DNA of 9,117 bases from an uncultured Lachnospiraceae bacterium. Its GTDB lineage: Bacteria > Bacillota > Clostridia > Lachnospirales > Lachnospiraceae. The position numbers were made by a program, and so were the translations under genes. Positions 1-5,758 of the stretch are shown here, piece after piece. How positions within the stretch are numbered: the first letter of the stretch is position 1; each line of letters starts with the position of its first letter. The notes under the pieces were generated by a model. The model saw only the letters and a program-made list of their open reading frames with translations, searched no databases and was not told where the DNA came from. Location of the stretch: positions 1-9,117 of the forward strand of contig CALFCS010000038.1 in assembly GCA_937950565.1 (NCBI GenBank), in the 5' to 3' direction.

Positions 1-269
1 AGTTTCTGGAGAAGAATAAGGCGGAGGTAAAAAAAGTGAGCATTTATGAATATGACGAAGAAGAACATATGCGGATGGAACGGGAAGAAAGCTGGCGTGA
101 GGGAAAGCGTGAAGGTTTGGAAGCGGGAGAATTACAGGGAAGAATAAAAATGCTTATAGAAACCTATAACGAGTTCGGAAAGTCTCCGGAGGAGATCATA
201 ACCAAACTTATGGAAAGATTTCAGATGTCCAGAGAAGAAGCGGCGCATTATGTGGAAGAAGAGAATTAA
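1..269 (+). CDS. PD-(D/E)XK nuclease family transposase (Rpn family), C-terminal fragment cut by window start
   Basis: The reading frame is open from the window edge (first full codon at 3) to the TAA at 267-269. A GTG at 36 with a GGAGG-like stretch before it could be taken as a start. However, the upstream codons read FLEKNKAEVKK and run straight into VSIYEYDEEEH, which I recognise as the junction after the catalytic domain in Rpn/TIGR01784 (PDDEXK_2) proteins. I therefore call this the last ~88 residues of a larger protein (family members are usually near 300 aa), not a 77-aa gene. The visible part is a charged helical tail: an Arg/Glu/Gly-rich REGKREGLEAGE segment, then a helix ending in MSREEAAHYVEEEN. 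Family members promote RecA-independent recombination and are often multicopy and variable. The nuclease active site lies outside the window, so activity cannot be judged. Confidence 0.8.
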   Translation, partial: FLEKNKAEVKKVSIYEYDEEEHMRMEREESWREGKREGLEAGELQGRIKMLIETYNEFGKSPEEIITKLMERFQMSREEAAHYVEEEN

Positions 270-278
270 GGAGTTGCT

Positions 279-392
279 ATGATTGTATTTTTATGGCAGT
301 TGAAAATTTTTTTGATTGAGAATCATAGAAAGATGCCTTATAATGGTATCTGGTTAGAGAATAAGTATGGGAGAGCCGGATATTATGTGTGA
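279..392 (+). CDS. possible small ORF, 37 aa, unknown
   Basis: An ATG at 279 follows TAAGGAG (267-273) by 5 bases. This is a better ribosome site than the one before the following transporter gene. The ORF runs to TGA at 390-392 and would give a 37-residue peptide starting MIVFLWQLKIFLIEN and ending in AGYYV, with a hydrophobic first half and a polar second half. The stop overlaps a GTG (389-391) that opens the frame of the transporter gene, so translational coupling is conceivable. Against it: it is short, I recognise no family, and the promoter at 316-344 lies inside it. It could be a decayed remnant or chance. I see no lasso-type leader motif in it. Confidence 0.2.
   Translation: MIVFLWQLKIFLIENHRKMPYNGIWLENKYGRAGYYV
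316..344 (+). promoter_or_regulatory. sigma-A promoter for the transporter/kinase/PqqD operon
   Basis: TTGAGA (316-321), a 17-base spacer and TATAAT (339-344) match the vegetative consensus at 11 of 12 positions. Transcription would begin near 351, giving a leader of about 95 bases before the Wzm-type gene. It is the only strong promoter I see ahead of the five accessory genes. Confidence 0.65.
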
Positions 393-445
393 TTTGTTTT
401 GTTGCATGGAACGGAATAGCATGGAATCTGGTAAAACGCAGAAAT

Positions 446-1327
446 ATGACAATGAATAGAGCGAGAAGAACTTCATATATAGATTTGGGAGAGGGAGACT
501 GGAACATAGAGATTCGGCCAACTGCCTCTTTTTTTCAGTTGCATTTAAAGGAGCTTCTTGCGTACCGGGATTTGATTTTTCTGTTTGTGAGACGCGATTT
601 TAAGACGATGTACAAGCAGACCATTCTTGGCCCGGCATGGATTTTGCTTCATCCGCTTATGTCTACCAGTGTGTTTACGATTATTTTTGGCAGAATTGCG
701 AATATTTCTACGGACGGGGTTCCGGACTTTTTGTTTTATATGGCGGGCAATATTTTGTGGACTTATTTTTCGGCATGTCTGCTTGCGGCTTCGAATACCT
801 TCCTTGGCAATGCAGGGCTTTTTGGCAAGGTTTATTTTCCGAGGATGGTGACGCCTATATCTGCATCCTTGTCAAAATTAATTACATTTGGGGCGCAGTT
901 CCTTTTGTTTTTGTTGTTTGCTTTCCGCTATCTGGCAATAGGAAAGGTACGGGTTACGTGGTGGGCGCTTGCTACGCCGTTTTTGTTGCTGGAGCTGGCA
1001 TGTCTTGCCATGGGGACAGGAATGATTCTTGCGTCGCTGACGGCGAAATACAGGGATCTGCAGGTGCTTGTAAGCTTTGGTATGCAGCTTTGGATGTACG
1101 CGACTCCGATTGTATACCCGCTTTCGCAGATTCCGGAGAAATGGAGCTGGCTTTTTTGGTGGAATCCGGTTGCTTCTGTTGTGGAATGTTTCCGTTGCGG
1201 ATGGCTTGGCAGCGGGAGCGTGTCAGTCTGTCAGCTTGGTGTCGGAGTGGTGATAACAGCGGTGGTTTTGATGATTGGTATGCTTTTGTTTAACCGGACA
1301 CAGCGGAATTTTATGGATACGATTTAG
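446..1327 (+). CDS. wzm: ABC-2 type polysaccharide/teichoic-acid export permease (Wzm/TagG family)
   Basis: This is the membrane half of an ABC exporter that moves undecaprenyl-linked glycans or similar lipid-linked polymers across the cytoplasmic membrane. From the ATG at 446 it is 293 aa. It has an amphipathic N-terminus with the family-typical RDLIFLFVRRDFKTMYKQ segment (about residues 41-58) and LGPAW (61-65), then about six hydrophobic spans near 62-84, 94-118, 134-165, 172-196, 203-227 and 262-283. The MYATPIVYPLSQIP stretch (217-230) is also characteristic of Wzm/KpsM-like permeases. The frame is open from a GTG at 389. I prefer 446 (or the ATG at 452) because the extra 19 residues do not look like the family, but no candidate start has a strong ribosome site. 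The next gene encodes the matching ATPase. The transported glycan is unknown; TagG/TarG would be an equally fair name. Confidence 0.85.
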   Translation: MTMNRARRTSYIDLGEGDWNIEIRPTASFFQLHLKELLAYRDLIFLFVRRDFKTMYKQTILGPAWILLHPLMSTSVFTIIFGRIANISTDGVPDFLFYMAGNILWTYFSACLLAASNTFLGNAGLFGKVYFPRMVTPISASLSKLITFGAQFLLFLLFAFRYLAIGKVRVTWWALATPFLLLELACLAMGTGMILASLTAKYRDLQVLVSFGMQLWMYATPIVYPLSQIPEKWSWLFWWNPVASVVECFRCGWLGSGSVSVCQLGVGVVITAVVLMIGMLLFNRTQRNFMDTI

Positions 1328-1394
1328 AATTGATGAGATGAGAAACAGGAGCAGGTTTACAGATACCATTCGGGATAGACAGTGAATATGGAAG

Positions 1395-2699
1395 ATGGGG
1401 AACATGGAAGAGAGAGAAGTTGTAATCAGAGTGAGAGAGCTTGCAAAAGAATACCGTCTTGGTGTGATTGGACGGGATACCCTGCAGCATGAGCTTGAGA
1501 GCTGGTGGGCGAAGAAACGGGGGAAGCAGGATCCCAATCTGCGGATTGGGCAGAAATACGGAAACGGGGATGAAAGGTTTCTGGCGCTTCAGGATATTTC
1601 TTTTGACGTATATAAAGGTGAACGGATTGGAGTGATCGGAGCAAATGGCGCAGGAAAATCGACTTTGTTTAAGCTCCTTTCAAGGGTGACGGCTCCAAGT
1701 GAGGGAGCCATTGGAATTAAAGGGCGGATTTCCAGTATGCTGGAGGTCGGAACGGGATTTCACAGAGAATTAACCGGCAGAGAGAATATTTATCTGAACG
1801 GTGCAATTCTTGGAATGAAGCGGCAGGAGATTGAAGATAAGATAGAGGATATTATCGCGTTTTCTGAATGTGAAGAATTCATTGATACACCGGTAAAGAG
1901 ATATTCCAGCGGTATGTATGTAAAGCTTGCGTTTGCGGTTGCGGCACATTTGAATGCAGAGATTCTTCTGATGGATGAGGTGCTGGCGGTTGGGGATATG
2001 CGTTTTCAGAAAAAATGTCTGGAAAAGCTTTCGGAGCTGTCTGAGGATGAGCAGAAGACGATTCTGTATGTATCTCATAATATGGAGACTATCCGGACGC
2101 TTTGTAACCGCTGTCTGGTTCTGGAAAAGGGAAAACTGGTTTTTGATGGGGAGCCGGAGGAGGCAATTGCAAAATATCTTGGCGATGTGGTGCAGATGAA
2201 GCTTCACTATGATTATACCGGAGAGAAAGAGGTGCGCAGGACAACGGGGAATCTTCAGTTTGAATGGCTGGATATTGAAAGGTCGAATATGATTCCGGCA
2301 TCGGAGGGCTTAAGATTTCGTCTGGGATTTCAGGTGAAAGAGCGTGTAGAAGACGTGCATATACGTTTTACTGTCTGGAGCAGGGAAGGTCAAGTCATTG
2401 GGACAGCTGTCTCCAAAAGCCTTGGGACTTTTGATAAAAATGTATCTGCGAAGGCAGGATTCCGGTTTCGGACGGAAGGGCTGGCAAAGGGAGAATACAC
2501 GGTTGAACTGGCGGCGGTGGAGCCGATTGGAGAAGGCAGGCAGAGACGCCATGCATGGCTTTCACATGCGTTTGCTTTTGAAGTGACAGAGGATACATTT
2601 TCACAGTATCAGATTCGCTGGAGTGTGAAAAACTGGGGCTATACGGTGTATCCGGATTTGGAGGTGCTGACGAGTGAAGTTTCAAATAAGAATGGTTGA
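1395..2699 (+). CDS. wzt: ABC transporter ATPase with C-terminal carbohydrate-binding-like domain (Wzt family)
   Basis: This is the nucleotide-binding subunit that pairs with the preceding permease to power polysaccharide export. It has Walker A GANGAGKST (residues 82-90), the ABC signature region RYSSGMYVKLAF (169-180), Walker B ILLMDEVLAVGD (190-201) and the switch histidine in SHN (227-229). The N-terminal 60 residues carry the long insert typical of Wzt/TagH ATPases. After about residue 270 a beta-rich extension continues to residue 434, as in Wzt proteins whose C-terminal domain recognises a specific modified glycan end. That suggests substrate-selective export rather than a bare TagH. 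The start is 1395 or the ATG at 1404; an in-frame TGA at 1383-1385 excludes anything earlier. There are 67 bases between the permease stop and this start. The last 26 bases overlap the next gene. Confidence 0.88.
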   Translation: MGNMEEREVVIRVRELAKEYRLGVIGRDTLQHELESWWAKKRGKQDPNLRIGQKYGNGDERFLALQDISFDVYKGERIGVIGANGAGKSTLFKLLSRVTAPSEGAIGIKGRISSMLEVGTGFHRELTGRENIYLNGAILGMKRQEIEDKIEDIIAFSECEEFIDTPVKRYSSGMYVKLAFAVAAHLNAEILLMDEVLAVGDMRFQKKCLEKLSELSEDEQKTILYVSHNMETIRTLCNRCLVLEKGKLVFDGEPEEAIAKYLGDVVQMKLHYDYTGEKEVRRTTGNLQFEWLDIERSNMIPASEGLRFRLGFQVKERVEDVHIRFTVWSREGQVIGTAVSKSLGTFDKNVSAKAGFRFRTEGLAKGEYTVELAAVEPIGEGRQRRHAWLSHAFAFEVTEDTFSQYQIRWSVKNWGYTVYPDLEVLTSEVSNKNG

Positions 2700-3384
2700 T
2701 TTGACGATAGAGATTCATTACCGCTATGCTTACATAAGGAAGCAGTGCGAGGCATGGATTTGCAAAGAAGAGACGATAGAGCCGGATATGGTGATTGAAG
2801 TTTCGGAGGAAGATATCTTAAAAGAGAAAGAAGAAGCGGAGGTGCCGGTTACCGAAGGGTATTGTGAAAGCATCTGTATATATCGGGCGATTGCAAGAAA
2901 GCTGACTGCATTTTCTGCATTTGTGATGCATGGGGCAGTGGTGGAGCTTGACGGGGAAGCCTATGTCTTTGCGGCAAGAAGCGGAGTCGGGAAGACAACG
3001 CATACGAAGCTCTGGATAAAATATTTTGAAGGGAAGGCATCCTATATTAACGGGGATAAGCCTGTGATGCGGTGGCGGGATGACCGTCTGTATGCATATG
3101 GAACGCCGTGGATGGGAAAGGAAAATTTCGGATGCCAGAGATGTGCACCGGTGAAGGCGGTCTGTTTCCTGGAACGGGGATTGGAAAATGAGATACGAAG
3201 AGCAGAGGACAGTGAGATTGTCAACCGGTTGTTCCAGCAGATATTGCTGCCTGTAAAGCAGGACGAAGTCATCGTGTTTATGGAGATGATGGACCGGATG
3301 GCAGTCCAGATTCCTTTTTATTTGTTAAAATGTAATATTTCTTTAGAAGCCGTGGAGACGGCATACGAAGCGATGAGGGGATAG
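2674..3384 (+). CDS. HPr kinase-like P-loop (PEPCK-fold) kinase of a PqqD-linked system
   Basis: This predicted ATP-dependent kinase of 236 aa is related to the C-terminal domain of HPr serine kinase but is not canonical HprK. It lacks the HprK N-terminal domain and is much shorter than the usual ~310 aa. Visible landmarks are HGA (86-88), the P-loop ARSGVGKTTHT (101-111), INGDKPV (125-131, with D128 as a likely metal or catalytic acid) and YGTPWMGKENFG (142-153). The PW-GK block is typical of the small HprK-related kinases that accompany PqqD proteins. The GTG start at 2674 is supported by GGAGG at 2660-2664, 9 bases upstream. It overlaps the Wzt-type gene by 26 bases, so the two are probably translationally coupled. 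Relatives in lasso-peptide clusters such as paeninodin phosphorylate a peptide serine. The substrate here is unknown: a peptide, a glycan or a protein are all possible. Confidence 0.75.
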   Translation: MKFQIRMVDLTIEIHYRYAYIRKQCEAWICKEETIEPDMVIEVSEEDILKEKEEAEVPVTEGYCESICIYRAIARKLTAFSAFVMHGAVVELDGEAYVFAARSGVGKTTHTKLWIKYFEGKASYINGDKPVMRWRDDRLYAYGTPWMGKENFGCQRCAPVKAVCFLERGLENEIRRAEDSEIVNRLFQQILLPVKQDEVIVFMEMMDRMAVQIPFYLLKCNISLEAVETAYEAMRG

Positions 3385-3386
3385 AG

Positions 3387-4568
3387 ATGGACAGAAGAAA
3401 TCAATGGAAGTATTTATTTGATATTATCAGATATGGACTGACGGGAGAGAAGTGCCCGGGAGCAGAGGGGCATCCGGACTGGAATTATCTGTATAAAATA
3501 TGTAAGCATCATAAAATCGAGGAAATGGTCTGGTGTGGGATAGAGAAGATGGAGCAGGAAATGCAGCCGCCGGAAGAAATCAGGAAAAAGCTTCAAAGGG
3601 CAGGACAGCTTGGTTCAGCAAGGGAAGCGGTACAGCATTTTGCATTGGAGGAAGTGCTGGATGCTTTTGAAGAAAACGGGGTTGACTGTATTTTGCTAAA
3701 GGGGTGTCTGCTGAAGCAGTTTTATCCCCGTCCGGATCTGCGTATGATGGCAGATTTGGATATTATATACCGTCCGGAGCGGGAAGCAGATGTGGATCGG
3801 ATTCTGGTATCGAAGGGATATGAATGTGACCATAAGGACGATAACCATAATGTGTATTTCCGAAAGCCTTTTATGAATATAGAGATGCATCACAGGCTGA
3901 TGTCGGATGTCCCGAGGTTTTCCGGTTATTATGAAAATATATGGCCGAAGGCAGAGCTTCTGGATGGGAGAAAGTTTGTCTATCATCTCCAGTGGGAAGA
4001 TTTCTATATTTTTATGCTCACGCATCTGGCGAAACATTTTCAGAATGGCGGAAGCGGAATTCGGTCGGTTGTTGATATCTGGCAATTCCTGGATAAGATG
4101 GAAGAGAAGCTGGATTGGAGCTATATAGATAAAGAACTGGAAAGTATTCACATGAAAGCATTTGAACAGCATATCAGAAAGCAGGCGGATATCTGGTTTA
4201 AAGGAGCAGAGGGAAATGCCTTTTATGACGAGCTGACAGATTATATAATAAATAGTGGAATTTATGGAACGATTAACCATCACCAGGTATGGCAGGCAGC
4301 GGGTGCGCTGCGGGAAGATTGTAAGACCGTGAGACAGTGGCAGTTTAGGACAAGGCTTCGGATTATCTTTTTCCCGTTGGATTTGATGAAACGGCAGTAT
4401 CCTTATCTGGAAAAGTATCCGGTGCTGCTTCCGGTAGCATGGATGCAGAGGATTTTGCGGGCATTATTTAAAAGAAGAGGAAGAGCATCGAAGGTTCTGG
4501 GGGAAGTGAAGGTAGACCAGAATGACGTATTTGAAAAGAAGAAGCTGTTTGAAGAACTGAATATATAG
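3387..4568 (+). CDS. nucleotidyltransferase family protein (PF14907-type, NTP_transf_5)
   Basis: This 393-aa protein has the pattern of the uncharacterised nucleotidyltransferase family found beside PqqD and HprK-like genes. It shows an N-terminal helical part, then ILLKG (102-106), the two-acid motif ADLDII (122-127, D123 and D125), a possible third acid in NIEMHH (164-169, E166), and the downstream THLAKHF (212-218) and GIRSVVDIW (224-232) blocks. The intact acids suggest an active enzyme, though the C-terminal ~80 residues are basic and not recognised. The ATG at 3387 has GAGGGG 6 bases upstream and lies 2 bases after the kinase stop, so the two are one translational unit. In the pseudomycoidin lasso system a relative of this family adds sugar to a phosphorylated peptide tail. 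A kinase followed by a transferase acting on the phosphate is therefore a reasonable inference here, but unproven. Confidence 0.75.
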   Translation: MDRRNQWKYLFDIIRYGLTGEKCPGAEGHPDWNYLYKICKHHKIEEMVWCGIEKMEQEMQPPEEIRKKLQRAGQLGSAREAVQHFALEEVLDAFEENGVDCILLKGCLLKQFYPRPDLRMMADLDIIYRPEREADVDRILVSKGYECDHKDDNHNVYFRKPFMNIEMHHRLMSDVPRFSGYYENIWPKAELLDGRKFVYHLQWEDFYIFMLTHLAKHFQNGGSGIRSVVDIWQFLDKMEEKLDWSYIDKELESIHMKAFEQHIRKQADIWFKGAEGNAFYDELTDYIINSGIYGTINHHQVWQAAGALREDCKTVRQWQFRTRLRIIFFPLDLMKRQYPYLEKYPVLLPVAWMQRILRALFKRRGRASKVLGEVKVDQNDVFEKKKLFEELNI

Positions 4569-4620
4569 AATAGAATATTAGGAATGAAAAGTGATCATTA
4601 AAAAAAGGAGTGTATGGAAG

Positions 4621-4887
4621 ATGAAGGCAAAAGATGGGTTCTTAATGCGAAAAGTAGGAGAAAGAGCAGTGGTTGTTCCCGTAGGAGAGGCATCGAAAAG
4701 TTTTCACGGGATGTTAAACTTAAATGGAGCAGGGGCTTTCCTGTGGAATCTGCTCGGTGAGGAAAGAACAGAAGAAGAGATGCTGGATGCAATGCTTGCA
4801 GAATATGATACGAGCCGTGAGGAAGCGAAGAAAGGACTTGATAATTTCCTTCAGAAGCTTCGGGAGGCAGGGGTGCTTGAAGAGTAA
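4621..4887 (+). CDS. PqqD family protein (RiPP recognition element-like peptide chaperone)
   Basis: This small winged-helix protein of 88 aa is related to PqqD, which binds leader peptides and presents them to modifying enzymes. The family fingerprint is LNLNGAGAFLWNLL (residues 32-45), followed by the acidic helical region EERTEEEMLDAMLAEYD and a C-terminal helix ending FLQKLREAGVLEE. The frame is open from a GTG at 4591. The ATG at 4621 is favoured because AAAAAAGGAG ends at 4610, 10 bases upstream, and the extra 10 residues are basic and unlike the family. It is stand-alone, not fused to an enzyme. With the two preceding genes it makes a kinase/nucleotidyltransferase/PqqD trio. I find no obvious partner peptide in the window, so its ligand may be encoded elsewhere or may not be a RiPP leader at all. 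Confidence 0.82.
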   Translation: MKAKDGFLMRKVGERAVVVPVGEASKSFHGMLNLNGAGAFLWNLLGEERTEEEMLDAMLAEYDTSREEAKKGLDNFLQKLREAGVLEE

Positions 4888-4920
4888 CCGTAGTTCCGAA
4901 ATGAATTGTTTCCTGCAGGA

Positions 4921-4949
4921 TTGACAAATTCCCTGTTTTCACATATTAT
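4921..4949 (+). promoter_or_regulatory. sigma-A promoter for the cysE-cysS operon
   Basis: A perfect TTGACA (4921-4926), a 17-base spacer and TATTAT (4944-4949, 5 of 6) form a near-consensus vegetative promoter. It begins 34 bases after the PqqD-like stop. Transcription would start near 4956, giving a leader of about 110 bases ahead of cysE. This separates the housekeeping operon from the accessory one. Confidence 0.75.
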
Positions 4950-4960
4950 AGTTCTATATG

Positions 4961-5038
4961 AAAAGACATGGAACGAAGAGAGTGAAGCCACGGCTGAAAT
5001 ACGTCTTTTGTTTAATACAAGGGACGTTTTCTATTTTT
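4961..5038 (+). terminator. terminator-like hairpin with competing 5' segment (possible attenuator) in the cysE leader
   Basis: Bases 5001-5010 (ACGTCTTTTG) pair with 5018-5027 (CAAGGGACGT) as a 10-bp stem that includes two G-U pairs, with a 7-base loop. The following stretch 5027-5038 is TTTTCTATTTTT, so the shape is that of an intrinsic terminator. It lies after the predicted transcription start (about 4956) and 28 bases before the cysE ATG. The segment 4961-4967 (AAAAGAC), close to the RNA 5' end, is perfectly complementary to 5003-5009 (GTCTTTT) in the left arm and could form a competing antiterminator. The stem is only moderately stable, so it may instead be a leaky terminator for the operon upstream. 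No T-box sequence is present. Confidence 0.45.
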
Positions 5039-5065
5039 GGAAACTCTGCAAAAAGGAGAGATATT

Positions 5066-5755
5066 ATGGGCATGATATCTTATATTAAGGAAGAAATACA
5101 GGTGATACGAGAGCGGGACCCGGCGATTAAGACAAATATGGAAGTATTCTTATATCCCAGTTTTAAAGCAATATTAAGATACCGCGTCGCACATAAGCTG
5201 TATAGGAATAAACATTATTTTCTTGCGCGCTGGATTTCCCAGCGGACGGCAAGAAAGACCGGAATTGAGATCCATCCGGGGGCGACCATCGGAAAAGGGT
5301 TGTTTATTGACCACGGAAGTGGTGTGATTATCGGTGAGACAGCAGAGCTTGGCGATAATGTAACGCTGTATCAGGGAGTGACGCTTGGTGGTACCGGAAA
5401 GGAACACGGAAAACGTCATCCGACGCTCGGCGATAATGTCATGGTCAGCGCCGGGGCGAAGGTTCTTGGCTCCTTCAGAATTGGGGAAAATTCAAAGATT
5501 GGGGCAGGAAGTGTGGTGCTGAAAGAGGTGCCGCCGAACTGTACGGTTGTGGGTGTTCCGGGAAGAATTGTAAAGATGGGTGACCAGAAGATTCCGCGTA
5601 TGGATATGGATCAGATCCATCTTCCGGATCCGACAGCGAATGATATCCGGCAGCTCCAGGCAGATAATGTCCGTCTTTACAGGAGAATTGAAGAATTGGA
5701 AAAGAAGCTGCGTATGCAGAATAAGCAGATAGAAGCAGATAAGGAGGAAGGATAA
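5066..5755 (+). CDS. cysE: serine O-acetyltransferase
   Basis: This cytoplasmic enzyme acetylates L-serine with acetyl-CoA to O-acetylserine, the committed step of cysteine synthesis. From the ATG at 5066 it is 229 aa. The start is favoured by AAAGGAG at 5052-5058, 7 bases upstream; the frame is open back to 4958 but that extension overlaps the leader hairpin. An N-terminal helical part is followed by the left-handed beta-helix of hexapeptide repeats (about 67-165), with IEIHPG (67-72), IDHGSG (81-86, H83 as catalytic histidine), VTLGGTGKEHGKRHP (105-119) and IGAGSVVLKEVPP (145-157). E68 stands where the enteric enzyme has Asp; as I recall, Bacillus CysE does the same. The C-terminus (about 190-225) is a charged probable coiled coil, not the short inhibitory tail of the E. 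coli enzyme. It is followed 3 bases later by cysS. Confidence 0.93.
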   Translation: MGMISYIKEEIQVIRERDPAIKTNMEVFLYPSFKAILRYRVAHKLYRNKHYFLARWISQRTARKTGIEIHPGATIGKGLFIDHGSGVIIGETAELGDNVTLYQGVTLGGTGKEHGKRHPTLGDNVMVSAGAKVLGSFRIGENSKIGAGSVVLKEVPPNCTVVGVPGRIVKMGDQKIPRMDMDQIHLPDPTANDIRQLQADNVRLYRRIEELEKKLRMQNKQIEADKEEG

Positions 5756-5758
5756 CAG

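Noticed and set aside
36..269. A self-standing 77-aa gene starting at GTG 36
   Set aside because: The frame is open to the window edge and the preceding codons (FLEKNKAEVKK) fit the Rpn-family protein, so the GTG is an internal valine codon.
637..1293. 218-aa ORF overlapping the permease in another frame
   Set aside because: Its composition is rich in Cys, Trp and Gly with no recognisable family; the overlapping frame encodes a clear ABC-2 permease.
4549..4576. Internal promoter before the PqqD-like gene (TTGAAG, 16 bases, TAGAAT)
   Set aside because: The -35 box matches only 4 of 6 and the spacer is 16 bases; too weak to call in purine-rich coding DNA.
4956..5065. Cys T-box riboswitch ahead of cysE
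   Set aside because: The leader is too short and lacks the conserved GGGTGG-ACC type T-box sequence.
4958..5065. N-terminal extension of CysE, or a Cys-codon leader peptide, from ATG 4958
   Set aside because: There is no Shine-Dalgarno site, it begins at about the predicted transcription start, has only one Cys codon, has no stop before cysE, and would translate the hairpin; the ATG at 5066 has a strong ribosome site.
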